From: Hyaloperonospora brassicae
Lineage: Eukaryota > Oomycota > Peronosporomycetes > Peronosporales > Peronosporaceae
Direction of reading: 5' to 3'
DNA length: 64,000 nucleotides
Assembly (NCBI GenBank): GCA_947650285.1
Contig: CANTFL010001366.1
Location: 27,283 to 91,282 of the forward strand
In this document: positions 1 through 12,748 of the stretch, piece after piece
Layout of the letters: every line of letters begins with the position of its first letter
Position numbering within the stretch: the stretch's first letter is position 1
The notes under the pieces: generated by a model
What the model saw: only the letters and a program-made list of their open reading frames with translations
Told to the model about the DNA's origin: nothing
Databases searched by the model: none
Position numbers and translations under genes: made by a program

Positions 1-3000
1 ACCATCTGCAGCAGGAGCTCCGAAACCAGAAGCGGATGGCGTCGCACCGAAAGATGCGTCCGGAATAGCACGGAAGGTCGAAGCTTGGGCTGAGGCTGGG
101 GCATAACCACCGTTCATGCCAAACCTATCGTCAGCTGGGGCGCCAAAACCGCCTGCAGCAGGAGCTCCGAAACCAGAAGCGGATGGCGTCGCACCGAAAG
201 ATGCGTCCGGAATAGCACGGAAGGTCGAAGCTTGGGCTGGAGCTGGGGCATAACCACCGTTCATGCCAAACCTATCGTCAGCTGGGGCGCCAAAACCGCC
301 TGCATCAGGAGCTCCGAAACCAGAAGCGGATGGCGTCGCACCGAAAGATGCGTCCGGAATAGCACGGAAGGTCGAAGCTTGGGCTGGAGCTGGGGCATAA
401 CCACCGTTCATGCCACGCCTATCGTCAGCTGGGGCGCCAAAACCGCCTGCAGCAGGAGCTCCGAAACCAGAAGCGGATGGCGTCGCACCGAAAGATGCGT
501 CCGGAATAGCACGGAAGGTCGAAGCTTGGGCTGGGGCTGGGGCATAACCACCGTTCATGCCACGCCTATCGTCAGCCGGGGCGCCAAAACCGCCTGCATC
601 AGGAGCTCCGAAACCAGAAGCGGATGGCGTCGCACCGAAAGATGCGTCCGGAATAGCACGGAAGGTCGAAGCTTGGGCTGGGGCTGGGGCATAACCACCG
701 TTCATGCCACGCCTATCGTCAGCTGGGGCGCCAAAACCATCTGCATCAGGAGCTCCGAAACCAGAAGCGGATGGCGTCGCACCGAAAGATGCGTCCGGAA
801 TAGCACGGAAGGTCGAAGCTTGGGCTGGAGCTGGGGCATAACCACCGTTCATGCCACGCCTATCGTCAGCCGGGGCGCCAAATCCGCCTGCATCAGGAGC
901 TCCGAAACCAGAAGCGGATGGCGTCGCACCAAATGATGCGTCCGAAATAGCACGGAAGGTCGAAGCTTTGGCTGGGGCTGGGGCATAACCACCGTTCATG
1001 CCACGCCTATCGTCAGCCGGGGCGCCAAAACCGCCTGCATCAGGAGCTCCGAAACCAGAAGCGGATGGCGTCGCACCGAAAGATGCGTCCTGAATTGCAC
1101 GGAAGGTCGAAGCTTGGGCTGGAGCTGGGGCATAACCACCGTTCATGCCACGCCTATCGTCAGCCGGGGCGCCAAAAACATCTGCAGCAGGATCTCCGAA
1201 ACCAGAAGCGGATGGCGTCGCACCAAATGATGCGTCCTGAACAGCACGGAAGGACGAAGCTTTGGCTGGGGATGGGGCATAAACAACCGTTCGTGCCAAA
1301 CCTATCGTCAGCCGGGGCGCCAAAACCATCTGCAGCTGGAGCTCCGAAACCAGAAGCGGATGGCGTCGCACCGAAAGATGCGTCCGGAATAGCACGGAAG
1401 GTCGAAGCTTGGGCTGGGACTGAGGCTGGGGCATAACCACCGTTCATGCCACGCCTATCGTCAGCCGGGGCGCCAAAACCATCTTCAGCAGGAGCTCCGA
1501 AACCAGAAGCGGATGGCGTCGCACCGGAAGATGCGTCCGGAATAGCACGGAAGGTCGAAGCTTGGGCTAGGGCTGGGGCATAACCACCGTTCATGCCAAA
1601 CCTATCGTCAGCTAGGGCGCCAGAACCATCTGCATTAGGAGCTCCGAAACCAGAAGCGGATGGAGTCGCACCGAAAGATGCGTCCGGAATAGCACGGAAG
1701 GTCGAAGCTTGGGCTGAGGCTGGGGCATAACCACCGTTCATGCCACGCCTATCGTCAGCTGGGGCGCCAAAACCGCCTGCAGCAGGAGCTCCGAAACCAG
1801 AAGCGGATGGCGTCGCACCGAAAGATGCGTCCTGAATTGCACGGAAGGTCGAAGCTTGGGCTGGAGCTGGGGCATAACCACCGTTCATGCCACGCCTATC
1901 GTCAGCTGGGGCGCCAAAACCGCCTGCAGCAGGAGCTCCGAAACCTGAAGCGGATGGCGTCGCACCGAAAGATGCGTCCGGAATAGCACGGAAGGTCGAA
2001 GCTTGGGCTGGAGCTGGGGCATAACCACCGTTCATGCCACGCCTATCGTCAGCTGGGGCGCCAAAACCATCTGCAGCAGGAGCTCCGAAACCAGAAGCGG
2101 ATGGCGTCGCACCGAAAGATGCGTCCTGAATAGCACGGAAGGTCGAAGCTTGGGCTGGAGCTGGGGCATAACCACCGTTCATGCCACGCCTATCGTCAGC
2201 CGGGGCGCCAAAACCGCCTGCATCAGGAGCTCCGAAACCAGAAGCGGATGGCGTCGCACCGAAAGATGCGTCCGGAATAGCACGGAAGGTCGAAGCTTGG
2301 GCTAGGGCTCGGGCATAACCACCGTTCATGCCAAACCTATCGTCAGCCGGGGCGCCAAAACCGCCTGCAGCAGGAGCTCCGAAACCAGAAGCGGATGGCG
2401 TCGCACCGAAAGATGCGTCCGGAATAGCACGGAAGGTCGAAGCTTGGGCTGGAGCTGGGGCATAACCACCGTTCGTGCCACGCCTATCGTCAGCCGGGGC
2501 GCCAAAACCGCCTGCAGCAGGAGCTCCGAATCAGAAGCGGATAACGTCGCACCGAAAGATGCGTCCGGAATAGCACGGAAGGTCGAAGCTTTGGCTGGGG
2601 CTGGGGCATAACCACCGTTCATGCCACGCCTATCGTCAGCTAAGGCGCCAAACCGCCTGCATTAGGAGCTCTGAAACCAGAAGCGGATAACGTCGCACCG
2701 AAAGATGCGTCCGGAATAGCACGGAAAGTCGAAGCTTGGGCTGGGGCTGGGGCATAAACAACCGTTCGTGCAAAACCTATCGTCAGCCGGGGCGCCAAAA
2801 CCATCTGCAGCTGGAGCTCCGAAACCAGAAGCGGATGGCGTCGCACCGAAAGATGCGTCCGGAATAGCACGGAAGGTCGAAGCTTGGGCTGGAGCTGGGG
2901 CATAACCACCGTTCGTGCCACGCCTATCGTCAGCCGGGGCGCCAAAACCGCCTGCAGCAGGAGCTCCGACTCCAGAAGCGGATGGCGTCGCACCGAAAGA

Positions 3001-3899
3001 TGCGTACGGAATAGCACGGAAGGTCGAAGCTTGGGCTGGGACTGAGGCATAACCACCGTTCATGCCACGCCTATCGTCAGCCGGGGCGCCAAAACCGCCT
3101 GCATCAGGAGCTCCGACTCCAGAAGCGGATGGCGTCGCACCGAAAGATGCGTCCGAAATAGCACGGAAGGTCGAAGCTTGGGCTGGGGCTGGGGCATAAC
3201 CACCGTTCGTGCCAAACCTATCGTCAGCGGGGGCGCCAAAACCGCCTGCAGCAGGAGCTCCGACTCCAGAAGCGGATGGCGTCTCATCAATAATGCGTCC
3301 GAAATAGCACGGAAGGTCGAAGCTTGGGCTGGGACTGAGGCTGGGGCATAACCACCGTTCATGCCACGCCTATCGTCAGCTGGGGCGCCAAAACCATCTG
3401 CAGCAGGAGCTCCGACTCCAGAAGCGGATGGCGTCGCATCAAAAGATGCGTCCGGAATAGCACGGAACGTCGAAGCTTGGGCTGGGGCTGGGGCATAACC
3501 ACCGTTCATGCCAAACCTATCGTCAGCCGGGGCGCCAAAACCATCTGCATCAGGAGCTCCGAAACCAGAAGCGGATGGCGTCGCACCGAAAGATGCGTCC
3601 GGAATAGCACGGAAGGTCGAAGCTTGGGCTGGGACTGAGGCATAACCACCGTTCATGCCACGCCTATCGTCAGCCGGGGCGCCAAAACCGCCTGCATCAG
3701 GAGCTCCGACTCCAGAAGCGGATGGCGTCGCACCGAAAGATGCGTCCGAAATAGCACGGAAGGTCGAAGCTTGGGCTGGGGCTGGGGCATAACCACCGTT
3801 CGTGCCACGCCTATCGTCAGCCGGGGCGCCAAACCGCCTGCATCAGGAGCTCCGAAACCAGAAGCGGATAACGTCGCACCGAAAGATGCGTCCGGAATA

Positions 3900-4660
3900 G
3901 CACGGAAGGTCGAAGCTTGGGTGGGCTGGGGCATAACCACCGTTCGTGCCAAACCTATCGTCAGCCGGGACGCCAAAACCGCCTGCATCAGGAGCCCGAA
4001 ACCAGAAGGGATGGAGTCGCACAATCATGCGTGGAATAGCACGGAAGGTCGAAGCTTGGGCTGGGGCTGGCATAACCACGTTCATGCCACGCCTATCGTC
4101 AGTGGGGGCCAAAACCGCCTGCACAGGAGCTCCGAAACCAGAAGCGGATGGCGTCGCACCGAAAGATGCGTTCGGAATAGCACGGAAGGTCAAAGCTTGG
4201 GCTAGGCTGGGGCATAACCACCGTTCATGCCACGCCTATCGTCAGCGGGGCGCCAAAACCGCCTGCATCAGGAGCTCCGAAACCAGAAGCGGATGACGTC
4301 GCACCGAAAGATGCGCCGAATAGCACGGAAGGTCGAAGCTGGGCTAGGGCTGGGGCATAACCACCGTTCATGCAGCCTATCGTCAGTGGGGCGCCAAAAC
4401 CACCTGCAGCAGGAGCTCCGAAACCAGAAGGGATGGCGTCGCACCGAAAGATGCGTCCGGAATAGCACGGAAGGTCGAAGCTTGGGTGGAGCTGGGGCAT
4501 AACCACCGTTCATGCCAAACCTAGTAGCGGGGCGCCAAAACCGCCTGCACAAGCTCGAAACCAGAAGCGGATGGCGTCGCACCAAAGATGCGTCCGGAAT
4601 AGCACGGAAGGTCGAAGCTTGGGTGGGCTGGGGCATAACCACCGTTCATGCCACGCCTAT
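3900..4660 (-). other. Indel-dense stretch of the array
   Basis: Five consecutive units carry many one- to five-base deletions scattered over positions invariant elsewhere (for example shortened AGGAGCTCCG and CTTGGGCTGG motifs). Substitutions are few relative to indels. The neighbouring units on both sides are of normal length. This looks more like unpolished long-read sequence or a collapsed assembly join than biological decay, although local decay cannot be excluded. Confidence 0.5.
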
Positions 4661-5021
4661 CGTCAGCCGGGGCGCCAAAACCGCCTGCATCAGGAGCTCC
4701 GAATCCAGAAGCGGATGGCGTCGCACCGAAAGATGCGTCCGGAATAGCACGGAAGGTCGAAGCTTGGGCTGGAGCTGGGGCATAACCACCGTTCGTGCCA
4801 CGCCTATCGTCAGCCGGGGCGCCAAACCGCCTGCATCAGGAGCTCCGAAACCAGAAGCGGATAACGTCGCACCGAAAGATGCGTCCGGAATAGCACGGAA
4901 GGTCGAAGCTTGGGCTGGGCTGGGGCATAACCACCGTTCGTGCCAAACCTATCGTCAGCCGGGACGCCAAAACCGCCTGCATCAGGAGCTCCGAAACCAG
5001 AAGCGGATGGAGTCGCATCAA

Positions 5022-8000
5022 TCATGCGTCCGGAATAGCACGGAAGGTCGAAGCTTGGGCTGGGGCTGGGGCATAACCACTGTTCATGCCACGCCTATCG
5101 TCAGCTGGGGTGCCAAAACCGCCTGCATCAGGAGCTCCGAAACCAGAAGCGGATGGCGTCGCACCGAAAGATGCGTTCGGAATAGCACGGAAGGTCAAAG
5201 CTTGGGCTAGGGCTGGGGCATAACCACCGTTCATGCCACGCCTATCGTCAGCCGGGGCGCCAAAACCGCCTGCATCAGGAGCTCCGAAACCAGAAGCGGA
5301 TAACGTCGCACCGAAAGATGCGCCCTGAATAGCACGGAAGGTCGAAGCTTGGGCTAGGGCTGGGGCATAACCACCGTTCATGCCACGCCTATCGTCAGCT
5401 GGGGCGCCAAAACCATCTGCAGCAGGAGCTCCGAAACCAGAAGCGGATGGAGTCGCACCGAAAGATGCGTCCGGAATAGCACGGAAGGTCGAAGCTTGGG
5501 CTGGGCTGGGGCATAACCACCGTTCATGCCACGCCTATCGTCAGCCGGGGCGCCAAAACCGCCTGCAGCAGGAGCTCCGAAACCAGAAGCGGATAACGTC
5601 GCATCAATCATGCGTCCGGAATAGCACGGAAGGTCGAAGCTTGGGCTGAGGCTGGGGCATAACCACCGTTCATGCCACGCCTATCGTCAGCTGGGGCGCC
5701 AAAACCGCCTGCATCAGGAGCTCCGAAACCAGAAGCGGATAACGTCGCACCGAAAGATGCGTCCGGAATAGCACGGAAGGTCGAAGCTTGGGCTGAGGCT
5801 GGGGCATAACCACCGTTCATGCCACGCCTATCGTCAGCTGGGGCGCCAAAACCGCCTGCAGCAGGAGCTCCGACTCCAGAAGCGGATGGCGTCGCACCGA
5901 AAGATGCGTCCTGAATAGCACGGAAGGTCGAAGCTTGGGCTGGGGCTTGGGCTGGCGCATAACCACCGTTCATGCCAAACCTATCGTCAGCCGGGGCGCC
6001 AAAACCGCCTGCATCAGGAGCTCCGAAACCTGAAGCGGATGGCGTCGCACCGAAAGATGCGTCCGGAATAGCACGGAAGGTCGAAGCTTGGGATGGAGCT
6101 GGGGCATAACCACCGTTCATGCCACGCCTATCGTCAGCTGGGGCGCCAAACCGCCTGCATCAGGAGCTCCGAAACCAGAAGCGGATGGCGTCGCACCGAA
6201 AGATGCATCCGGAATAGCACGGAAGGTCGAAGCTTGGGCTGGAGCTGGGGCATAACCACCGTTCGTGCCAAACCTATCGTCAGCCGGGGCGCCAAAACCG
6301 CCTGCATCAGGAGCTCCGAAACCAGAAGCGGATGGCGTCGCACCGAAAGATGCGTCCGGAATAGCACGGAAGGTCGAAGCTTGGGCTGGAGCTGGGGCAT
6401 AACCACCGTTCATGCCACGCCTATCGTCAGCCGGGGCGCCAAAACCGCCTGCATCAGGAGCTCCGAAACCAGAAGCGGATGGAGTCGCATCAATCATGCG
6501 TCCGGAATAGCACGGAAGGTCGAAGCTTGGGCTGGGGCTGGGGCATAACCACTGTTCATGCCACGCCTATCGTCAGCTGGGGCGCCAAAACCGCCTGCAT
6601 CAGGAGCTCCGAAACCAGAAGCGGATGGCGTCGCACCGAAAGATGCGTTCGGAATAGCACGGAAGGTCAAAGCTTGGGCTAGGGCTGGGGCATAACCACC
6701 GTTCATGCCACGCCTATCGTCAGCCGGGGCGCCAAAACCGCCTGCATCAGGAGCTCCGAAACCAGAAGCGGATGGCGTCGCACCGAAAGATGCGTCCGGA
6801 ATAGCACGGAAGGTCGAAGCTTGGGCTGGAGCTGGGGCATAACCACCGTTCGTGCCAAACCTATCGTCAGCCGGGACGCCAAAACCGCCTGCATCAGGAG
6901 CTCCGAAACCAGAAGCGGATGGAGTCGCATCAATCATGCGTCCGGAATAGCACGGAAGGTCGAAGCTTGGGCTGGGGCTGGGGCATAACCACCGTTCATG
7001 CCACGCCTATCGTCAGCTGGGGTGCCAAAACCGCCTGCATCAGGAGCTCCGAAACCAGAAGCGGATGGCGTCGCACCGAAAGATGCGTTCGGAATAGCAC
7101 GGAAGGTCAAAGCTTGGGCTAGGGCTGGGGCATAACCACCGTTCATGCCACGCCTATCGTCAGCCGGGGCGCCAAAACCGCCTGCATCAGGAGCTCCGAA
7201 ACCAGAAGCGGATGGCGTCGCACCGAAAGATGCGCCCTGAATAGCACGGAAGGTCGAAGCTTGGGCTAGGGCTGGGGCATAACCACCGTTCATGCCACGC
7301 CTATCGTCAGCTGGGGCGCCAAAACCATCTGCATCAGGAGCTCCGAAACCAGAAGCGGATGGAGTCGCACCGAAAGATGCGTCCGGAATAGCACGGAAGG
7401 TCGAAGCTTGGGCTGGGCTGGGGCATAACCACCGTTCATGCCACGCCTATCGTCAGCCGGGGCGCCAAAACCATCTTCAGCAGGAGCTCCGAAACCAGAA
7501 GCGGATAACGTCGCATCAATCATGCGTCCGGAATAGCACGGAAGGTCGAAGCTTGGGCTGAGGCTGGGGCATAACCACCGTTCATGCCACGCCTATCGTC
7601 AGCTGGGGCGCCAAAACCGCCTGCATCAGGAGCTCCGAAACCAGAAGCGGATAACGTCGCACCGAAAGATGCGTCCGGAATAGCACGGAAGGTCGAAGCT
7701 TGGGCTGAGGCTGGGGCATAACCACCGTTCATGCCACGCCTATCGTCAGCTGGGGCGCCAACACCGCCTGCAGCAGGAGCTCCGACTCCAGAAGCGGATG
7801 GCGTCGCACCGAAAGATGCGTCCTGAATAGCACGGAAGGTCGAAGCTTGGGCTGGGGCTTGGGCTGGCGCATAACCACCGTTCATGCCAAACCTATCGTC
7901 AGCCGGGGCGCCAAAACCGCCTGCATCAGGAGCTCCGAAACCAGAAGCGAATGGCGTCGCACCGAAAGATGCGTCCGGAATAGCACGGAAGGTCGAAGCT

Positions 8001-8320
8001 TGGGCTGGAGCTGGGGCATAACCACCGTTCATGCCACGCCTATCGTCAGCTGGGGCGCCAAAACCGCCTGCATCAGGAGCTCCGAAACCAGAAGCGGATG
8101 GCGTCGCACCGAAAGATGCGTCCGGAATAGCACGGAAGGTCGAAGCTTGGGCTGGAGGCTGGGGCATAACCACCGTTCGTGCCAAACCTATCGTCAGCCG
8201 GGGCGCCAAAACCGCCTGCAGCAGGAGCTCCGAAACCAGAAGCGGATGGCGTCGCACCGAAAGATGCGTCCGGAATAGCACGGAAGGTCGAAGCTTGGGC
8301 TGGAGCTGGGGCATAACCAC
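5022..8320 (-). repeat. Higher-order duplication inside the 147-bp array
   Basis: Variant units recur with an offset of 1912 bp (13 units plus one base): the block at 5022-6120 matches 6934-8032 unit by unit, including shared private variants and the same linker changes (for example the GGGGCTTGGGCTGGCGCAT linker near 5945 and 7855). A shorter three-unit period of 440 bp (441 minus a shared one-base deletion) links 6479-6682 with 6919-7122. This is the signature of segmental duplication within a tandem array. Confidence 0.75.
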
Positions 8321-8470
8321 CGTTCATGCCACGCCTATCGTCAGCCGGGGCGCCAAAACCGCCTGCATCAGGAGCTCCGAAACCAGAAGCGGATGGCGTC
8401 GCACCGAAAGATGCGTCCGGAATAGCACGGAAGGTCGAAGCTTGGGCTGGGGCTGGGGCATAACCACCGT

Positions 8471-11400
8471 TCATGCCACGCCTATCGTCAGCCGGGGCGC
8501 CAAAACCGCCTGCATCAGGAGCTCCGAAACTAGAAGCGGATGGCGTCGCACCGAAAGATGCGTCCGGAATAGCACGGAAGGTCGAAGCTTGGGCTGGGAT
8601 GAGGCTGGGGCATAACCACCGTTCGTGCCAAACCTATCGTCAGCCGGGGCTCCAAAACTATCTGCATCAGGAGCTCCGACTCCAGAAGCGGATGGCGTCG
8701 CACCGAAAGATGCGTCCGGAATAGCACGGAAGGTCGAAGCTTGGGCTGGGGCTTGGGCTGGCGCATAACCACCGTTCATGCCAAACCTATCGTCAGCCGG
8801 GGCGCCAAAACCGCCTGCATCAGGAGCTCCGAAACCAGAAGCGGATGGCGTCGCACCGAAAGATGCGTCCGGAATAGCACGGAAGGTCGAAGCTTGGGCT
8901 GGAGCTGGGGCATAACCACCGTTCGTGCCAAACCTATCGTCAGCCGGGGCGCCAAAACCGCCTGCAGCAGGAGCTCCGAAACCAGAAGCGGATGGCGTCG
9001 CACCGAAAGATGCGTCCGGAGTAGCACGGAAGGTCGAAGCTTGGGCTTGGGCTGGGGCATAACCACCGTTCGTGCCAAACCTATCGTCAGCCGGGGCGCC
9101 AAAACCGCCTGCAGCTGGAGCTCCGAAACCAGAAGCGGATGGCGTCGCACCGAAAGATGCGTCCGGAATAGCACGGAAGGTCGAAGCTTGGGCTGAGGCT
9201 GGGGCATAACCACCGTTCATGCCAAACCTATCGTCAGCTGGGGCGCCAAAACCGCCTGCAGCAGGAGCTCCGAAACCAGTAGCGGATAACGTCGCACCGA
9301 AAGATGCGTCCGGAATAGCACGGAACGTCGAAGCTTGGGCTGGAGCTGGGGCATAACCACCGTTCATGCCAAACCTATCGTCAGCTGGGGCGCCAAAACC
9401 GCCTGCATCAGGAGCTCCGAAACCAGAAGCGGATGGCGTCGCACCGAAAGATGCGTCCGGAATAGCACGGAAGGTCGAAGCTTGGGCTGGGGCTGGGGCA
9501 TAACCACCGTTCATGCCACGCCTATCGTCAGCCGGGGCGCCAAAACCGCCTGGATCAGGAGCTCCGAAACCTGAAGCGGATGGCGTCGCACCGAAAGATG
9601 CGTCCGGAATAGCACGGAAGGTCGAAGCTTGGGCTGGAGCTGGGGCATAACCACCGTTCATGCCAAACCTATCGTCAGCCGGGGCGCCAAAACCGCCTGC
9701 ATCAGGAGCTCCGAAACCAGAAGCGGATAACGTCGCACCGAAAGATGCGTCCAGAATAGCACGGAAGGTCGAAGCTTGGGCTAGGGCTGGGGCATAACCA
9801 CCGTTCATGCCACGCCTATCGTCAGCTGGGGCGCCAAAACCGCCTGCATCAGGAGCTCCGAAACCAGAAGCGGATGGCGTCGCACCGAAAGATGCGTCCG
9901 GAATAGCACGGAAGGTCGAAGCTTGGGCTGGAGCTGGGGCATAACCACCGTTCATGCCACGCCTATCGTCAGCTGGGGCGCCAAAACCGCCTGCATCAGG
10001 AGCTCCGAAACCAGAAGCGGATGGCGTCGCACCGAAAGATGCGTCCGGAATAGCACGGAAGGTCGAAGCTTGGGCTGGAGCTGGGGCATAACCACCGTTC
10101 ATGCCAAACCTATCGTCAGCCGGGGCGCCAAAACCGCCTGCATCAGGAGCTCCGAAACCAGAAGCGGATGGCGTCGCACCGAAAGATGCGTCCGGAATAG
10201 CACGGAAGGTCGAAGCTTGGGCTGGAGCTGGGGCATAACCACCGTTCGTGCCAAACCTATCGTCAGCCGGGGCGCCAAAACCGCCTGCAGCCGGAGCTCC
10301 GACTCCAGAAGCGGATGGCGTCGCACCGAAAGATGCGTCCGGAATAGCACGGAAGGTCGAAGCTTGGGATAGGGCTGGGGCATAACCACCGTTCATGCCA
10401 CGCCTATCGTCAGCTGGGGCGCCAAAACCGCCTGCATCAGGAGCTCCGAAACCTGAAGCGGATGGCGTCGCACCGAAAGATGCGTCCGGAATAGCACGGA
10501 AGGTCGAAGCTTGGGCTGGAGCTGGGGCATAACCACCGTTCGTGCCAAACCTATCGTCAGCCGGGGCGCCAAAACCGCCTGCAGCAGGAGCTCCGAAACC
10601 AGAAGCGGATGGCGTCGCACCGAAAGATGCGTCCTGAATTGCACGGAAGGTCGAAGCTTGGGCTGGAGCTGGGGCATAACCACCGTTCATGCCACGCCTA
10701 TCGTCAGCTGGGGCGCCAAAACCGCCTGCAGCAGGAGCTCCGAAACCTGAAGCGGATGGCGTCGCACCGAAAGATGCGTCCGGAATAGCACGGAAGGTCG
10801 AAGCTTGGGATAGGGCTGGGGCATAACCACCGTTCATGCCACGCCTATCGTCAGCTGGGGCGCCAAAACCGCCTGCAGCACGAGCTCCGAAACCAGAAGC
10901 GGATAACGTCGCACCGAAAGATGCGTCCGGAATAGCACGGAAGGTCGAAGCTTGGGCTGGAGCTGGGGCATAACCACCGTTCATGCCAAACCTATCGTCA
11001 GCCGGGGCGCCAAAACCGCCTGCATCAGGAGCTCCGAAACCAGAAGCGGATGGCGTCGCACCGAAAGATGCGTCCGGAATAGCACGGAAGGTCGAAGCTT
11101 GGGCTGGAGCTGGGGCATAACCACCGTTCGTGCCAAACCTATCGTCAGCCGGGGCGCCAAAACCGCCTGCAGCCGGAGCTCCGAAACCAGAAGCGGATGG
11201 CGTCGCACCGAAAGATGCGTCCGGAATAGCACGGAAGGTCGAAGCTTGGGATAGGGCTGGGGCATAACCACCGTTCATGCCACGCCTATCGTCAGCTGGG
11301 GCGCCAAAACCGCCTGCAGCAGGAGCTCCGAAACCAGAAGCGGATAACGTCGCACCGAAAGATGCGTCCGGAATAGCACGGAAGGTCGAAGCTTGGGCTG

Positions 11401-12748
11401 AGGCTGGGGCATAACCACCGTTCGTGCCAAACCTATCGTCAGCCGGGGCGCCAAAACCGCCTGCAGCAGGAGCTCCGAAACCAGAAGCGGATGGCGTCGC
11501 ACCGAAAGATGCGTCCGGAATAGCACGGAAGGTCGAAGCTTGGGCTAGGGCTGGGGCATAACCACCGTTCATGCCACGCCTATCGTCAGCTGGGGCGCCA
11601 AAACCGCCTGCAGCAGGAGCTCCGAAACCTGAAGCGGATGGCGTCGCACCGAAAGATGCGTCCGGAATAGCACGGAAGGTCGAAGCTTGGGATAGGGCTG
11701 GGGCATAACCACCGTTCATGCCACGCCTATCGTCAGCTGGGGCGCCAAAACCGCCTGCAGCACGAGCTCCGAAACCAGAAGCGGATGGCGTCGCACCGAA
11801 AGATGCGTCCGGAATAGCACGGAAGGTCGAAGCTTGGGCAAGGGCTGGGGCATAACCACCGTTCGTGCCAAACCTATCGTCAGCCGGGGCGCCAAAACCG
11901 CCTGCATCAGGAGCTCCGAAACCAGAAGCGGATGGCGTCGCACCGAAAGATGCGTCCGGAATAGCACGGAAGGTCGAAGCTTGGGCTGGAGCTGGGGCAT
12001 AACCACCGTTCGTGCCAAACCTATCGTCAGCCGGGGCGCCAAAACCGCCTGCAGCAGGAGCTCCGAAACCAGAAGCGGATGGCGTCGCACCGAAAGATGC
12101 GTCCGGAATAGCACGGAAGGTCGAAGCTTGGGATGGAGCTGGGGCATAACCACCGTTCATGCCACGCCTATCGTCAGCTGGGGCGCCAAAACCGCCTGCA
12201 GCACGAGCTCCGAAACCAGAAGCGGATAACGTCGCACCGAAAGATGCGTCCGGAATAGCACGGAAGGTCGAAGCTTGGGCTGGAGCTGGGGCATAACCAC
12301 CGTTCATGCCAAACCTATCGTCAGCCGGGGCGCCAAAACCGCCTGCAGCAGGAGCTCCGAAACCAGAAGCGGATGGCGTCGCACCGAAAGATGCGTCCTG
12401 AATAGCACGGAAGGTCGAAGCTTGGGCTGGAGCTGGGGCATAACCACCGTTCGTGCCACGCCTATCGTCAGCCGGGGCGCCAAAACCGCCTGCATCAGGA
12501 GCTCCGAAACCAGAAGCGGATGGCGTCGCACCGAAAGATGCGTCCGAAATAGCACGGAAGGTCGAAGCTTGGCGTGGGGCTTTGGCATACTTACCGTTCA
12601 TGCCAAACCTATCGTCAGCCGGGGCGCCAAAACCGCCTGCAGCAGGAGCTCCGAAACCAGAAGCGGATGGCGTCGCACCGAAAGATGCGTCCGGAACAGC
12701 ACGGAAGGTCGAAGCTTGGGATAGGGCTGGGGCATAACCACCGTTCAT
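8471..12748 (-). CDS. Continuation of the FG-repeat domain, open for 29 units
   Basis: 1425 codons without a stop, consisting of 29 copies of the 49-residue FG unit. The ATG at 12748 is only the methionine of one repeat (MNGGYAPA), so this is not an independent start. It is one base out of register with the N-terminal frame ending at 12936. A single base change at 13034 or a splice across it would join the two into a protein of over 2400 residues. It ends after a length-changing variant near 8600 (an irregular linker between the CTTGGGCTG and GGCATAACC motifs) that breaks the register. The long clean frame argues either for selection on coding capacity or for very recent homogenisation. It has no zinc finger or other domain of its own. 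Confidence 0.55.
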   Translation of the reverse strand: MNGGYAPALSQASTFRAVPDASFGATPSASGFGAPAAGGFGAPADDRFGMNGKYAKAPRQASTFRAISDASFGATPSASGFGAPDAGGFGAPADDRRGTNGGYAPAPAQASTFRAIQDASFGATPSASGFGAPAAGGFGAPADDRFGMNGGYAPAPAQASTFRAIPDASFGATLSASGFGARAAGGFGAPADDRRGMNGGYAPAPSQASTFRAIPDASFGATPSASGFGAPAAGGFGAPADDRFGTNGGYAPAPAQASTFRAIPDASFGATPSASGFGAPDAGGFGAPADDRFGTNGGYAPALAQASTFRAIPDASFGATPSASGFGARAAGGFGAPADDRRGMNGGYAPALSQASTFRAIPDASFGATPSASGFGAPAAGGFGAPADDRRGMNGGYAPALAQASTFRAIPDASFGATPSASGFGAPAAGGFGAPADDRFGTNGGYAPASAQASTFRAIPDASFGATLSASGFGAPAAGGFGAPADDRRGMNGGYAPALSQASTFRAIPDASFGATPSASGFGAPAAGGFGAPADDRFGTNGGYAPAPAQASTFRAIPDASFGATPSASGFGAPDAGGFGAPADDRFGMNGGYAPAPAQASTFRAIPDASFGATLSASGFGARAAGGFGAPADDRRGMNGGYAPALSQASTFRAIPDASFGATPSASGFGAPAAGGFGAPADDRRGMNGGYAPAPAQASTFRAIQDASFGATPSASGFGAPAAGGFGAPADDRFGTNGGYAPAPAQASTFRAIPDASFGATPSASGFGAPDAGGFGAPADDRRGMNGGYAPALSQASTFRAIPDASFGATPSASGVGAPAAGGFGAPADDRFGTNGGYAPAPAQASTFRAIPDASFGATPSASGFGAPDAGGFGAPADDRFGMNGGYAPAPAQASTFRAIPDASFGATPSASGFGAPDAGGFGAPADDRRGMNGGYAPAPAQASTFRAIPDASFGATPSASGFGAPDAGGFGAPADDRRGMNGGYAPALAQASTFRAILDASFGATLSASGFGAPDAGGFGAPADDRFGMNGGYAPAPAQASTFRAIPDASFGATPSASGFGAPDPGGFGAPADDRRGMNGGYAPAPAQASTFRAIPDASFGATPSASGFGAPDAGGFGAPADDRFGMNGGYAPAPAQASTFRAIPDASFGATLSATGFGAPAAGGFGAPADDRFGMNGGYAPASAQASTFRAIPDASFGATPSASGFGAPAAGGFGAPADDRFGTNGGYAPAQAQASTFRATPDASFGATPSASGFGAPAAGGFGAPADDRFGTNGGYAPAPAQASTFRAIPDASFGATPSASGFGAPDAGGFGAPADDRFGMNGGYAPAQAPAQASTFRAIPDASFGATPSASGVGAPDADSFGAPADDRFGTNGGYAPASSQPKLRPSVLFRTHLSVRRHPLLVSELLMQAVLAPRLTIGVA

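Larger units (their letters stand above)
1..8470 (-). pseudogene. Frameshifted distal part of the FG-repeat array
   Basis: The same 49-residue unit, but the reading frame changes repeatedly. Short repeat-coding blocks occur in different minus-strand frames, for example 1160-2329, 3060-3656, 5022-5381, 5608-6120, 6117-6497, 6494-6937, 6934-7293 and 7520-8320. Breaks come from recurrent one-base deletions (the variant reading MIDATPSASGFGAP) and from length changes in the Pro/Ala linker. Either this portion is no longer translated, or indels in a long near-identical array were not resolved in the assembly. The left end is cut by the window, so no C-terminus or stop of the gene is seen. Confidence 0.6.

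Noticed and set aside
232..936. Plus-strand ORFs across the array (also 4512-5210, 8031-8615 and others)
   Set aside because: They are stop-free only because the unit is a multiple of three; composition is the mirror of the minus coding frame and they have no domain.
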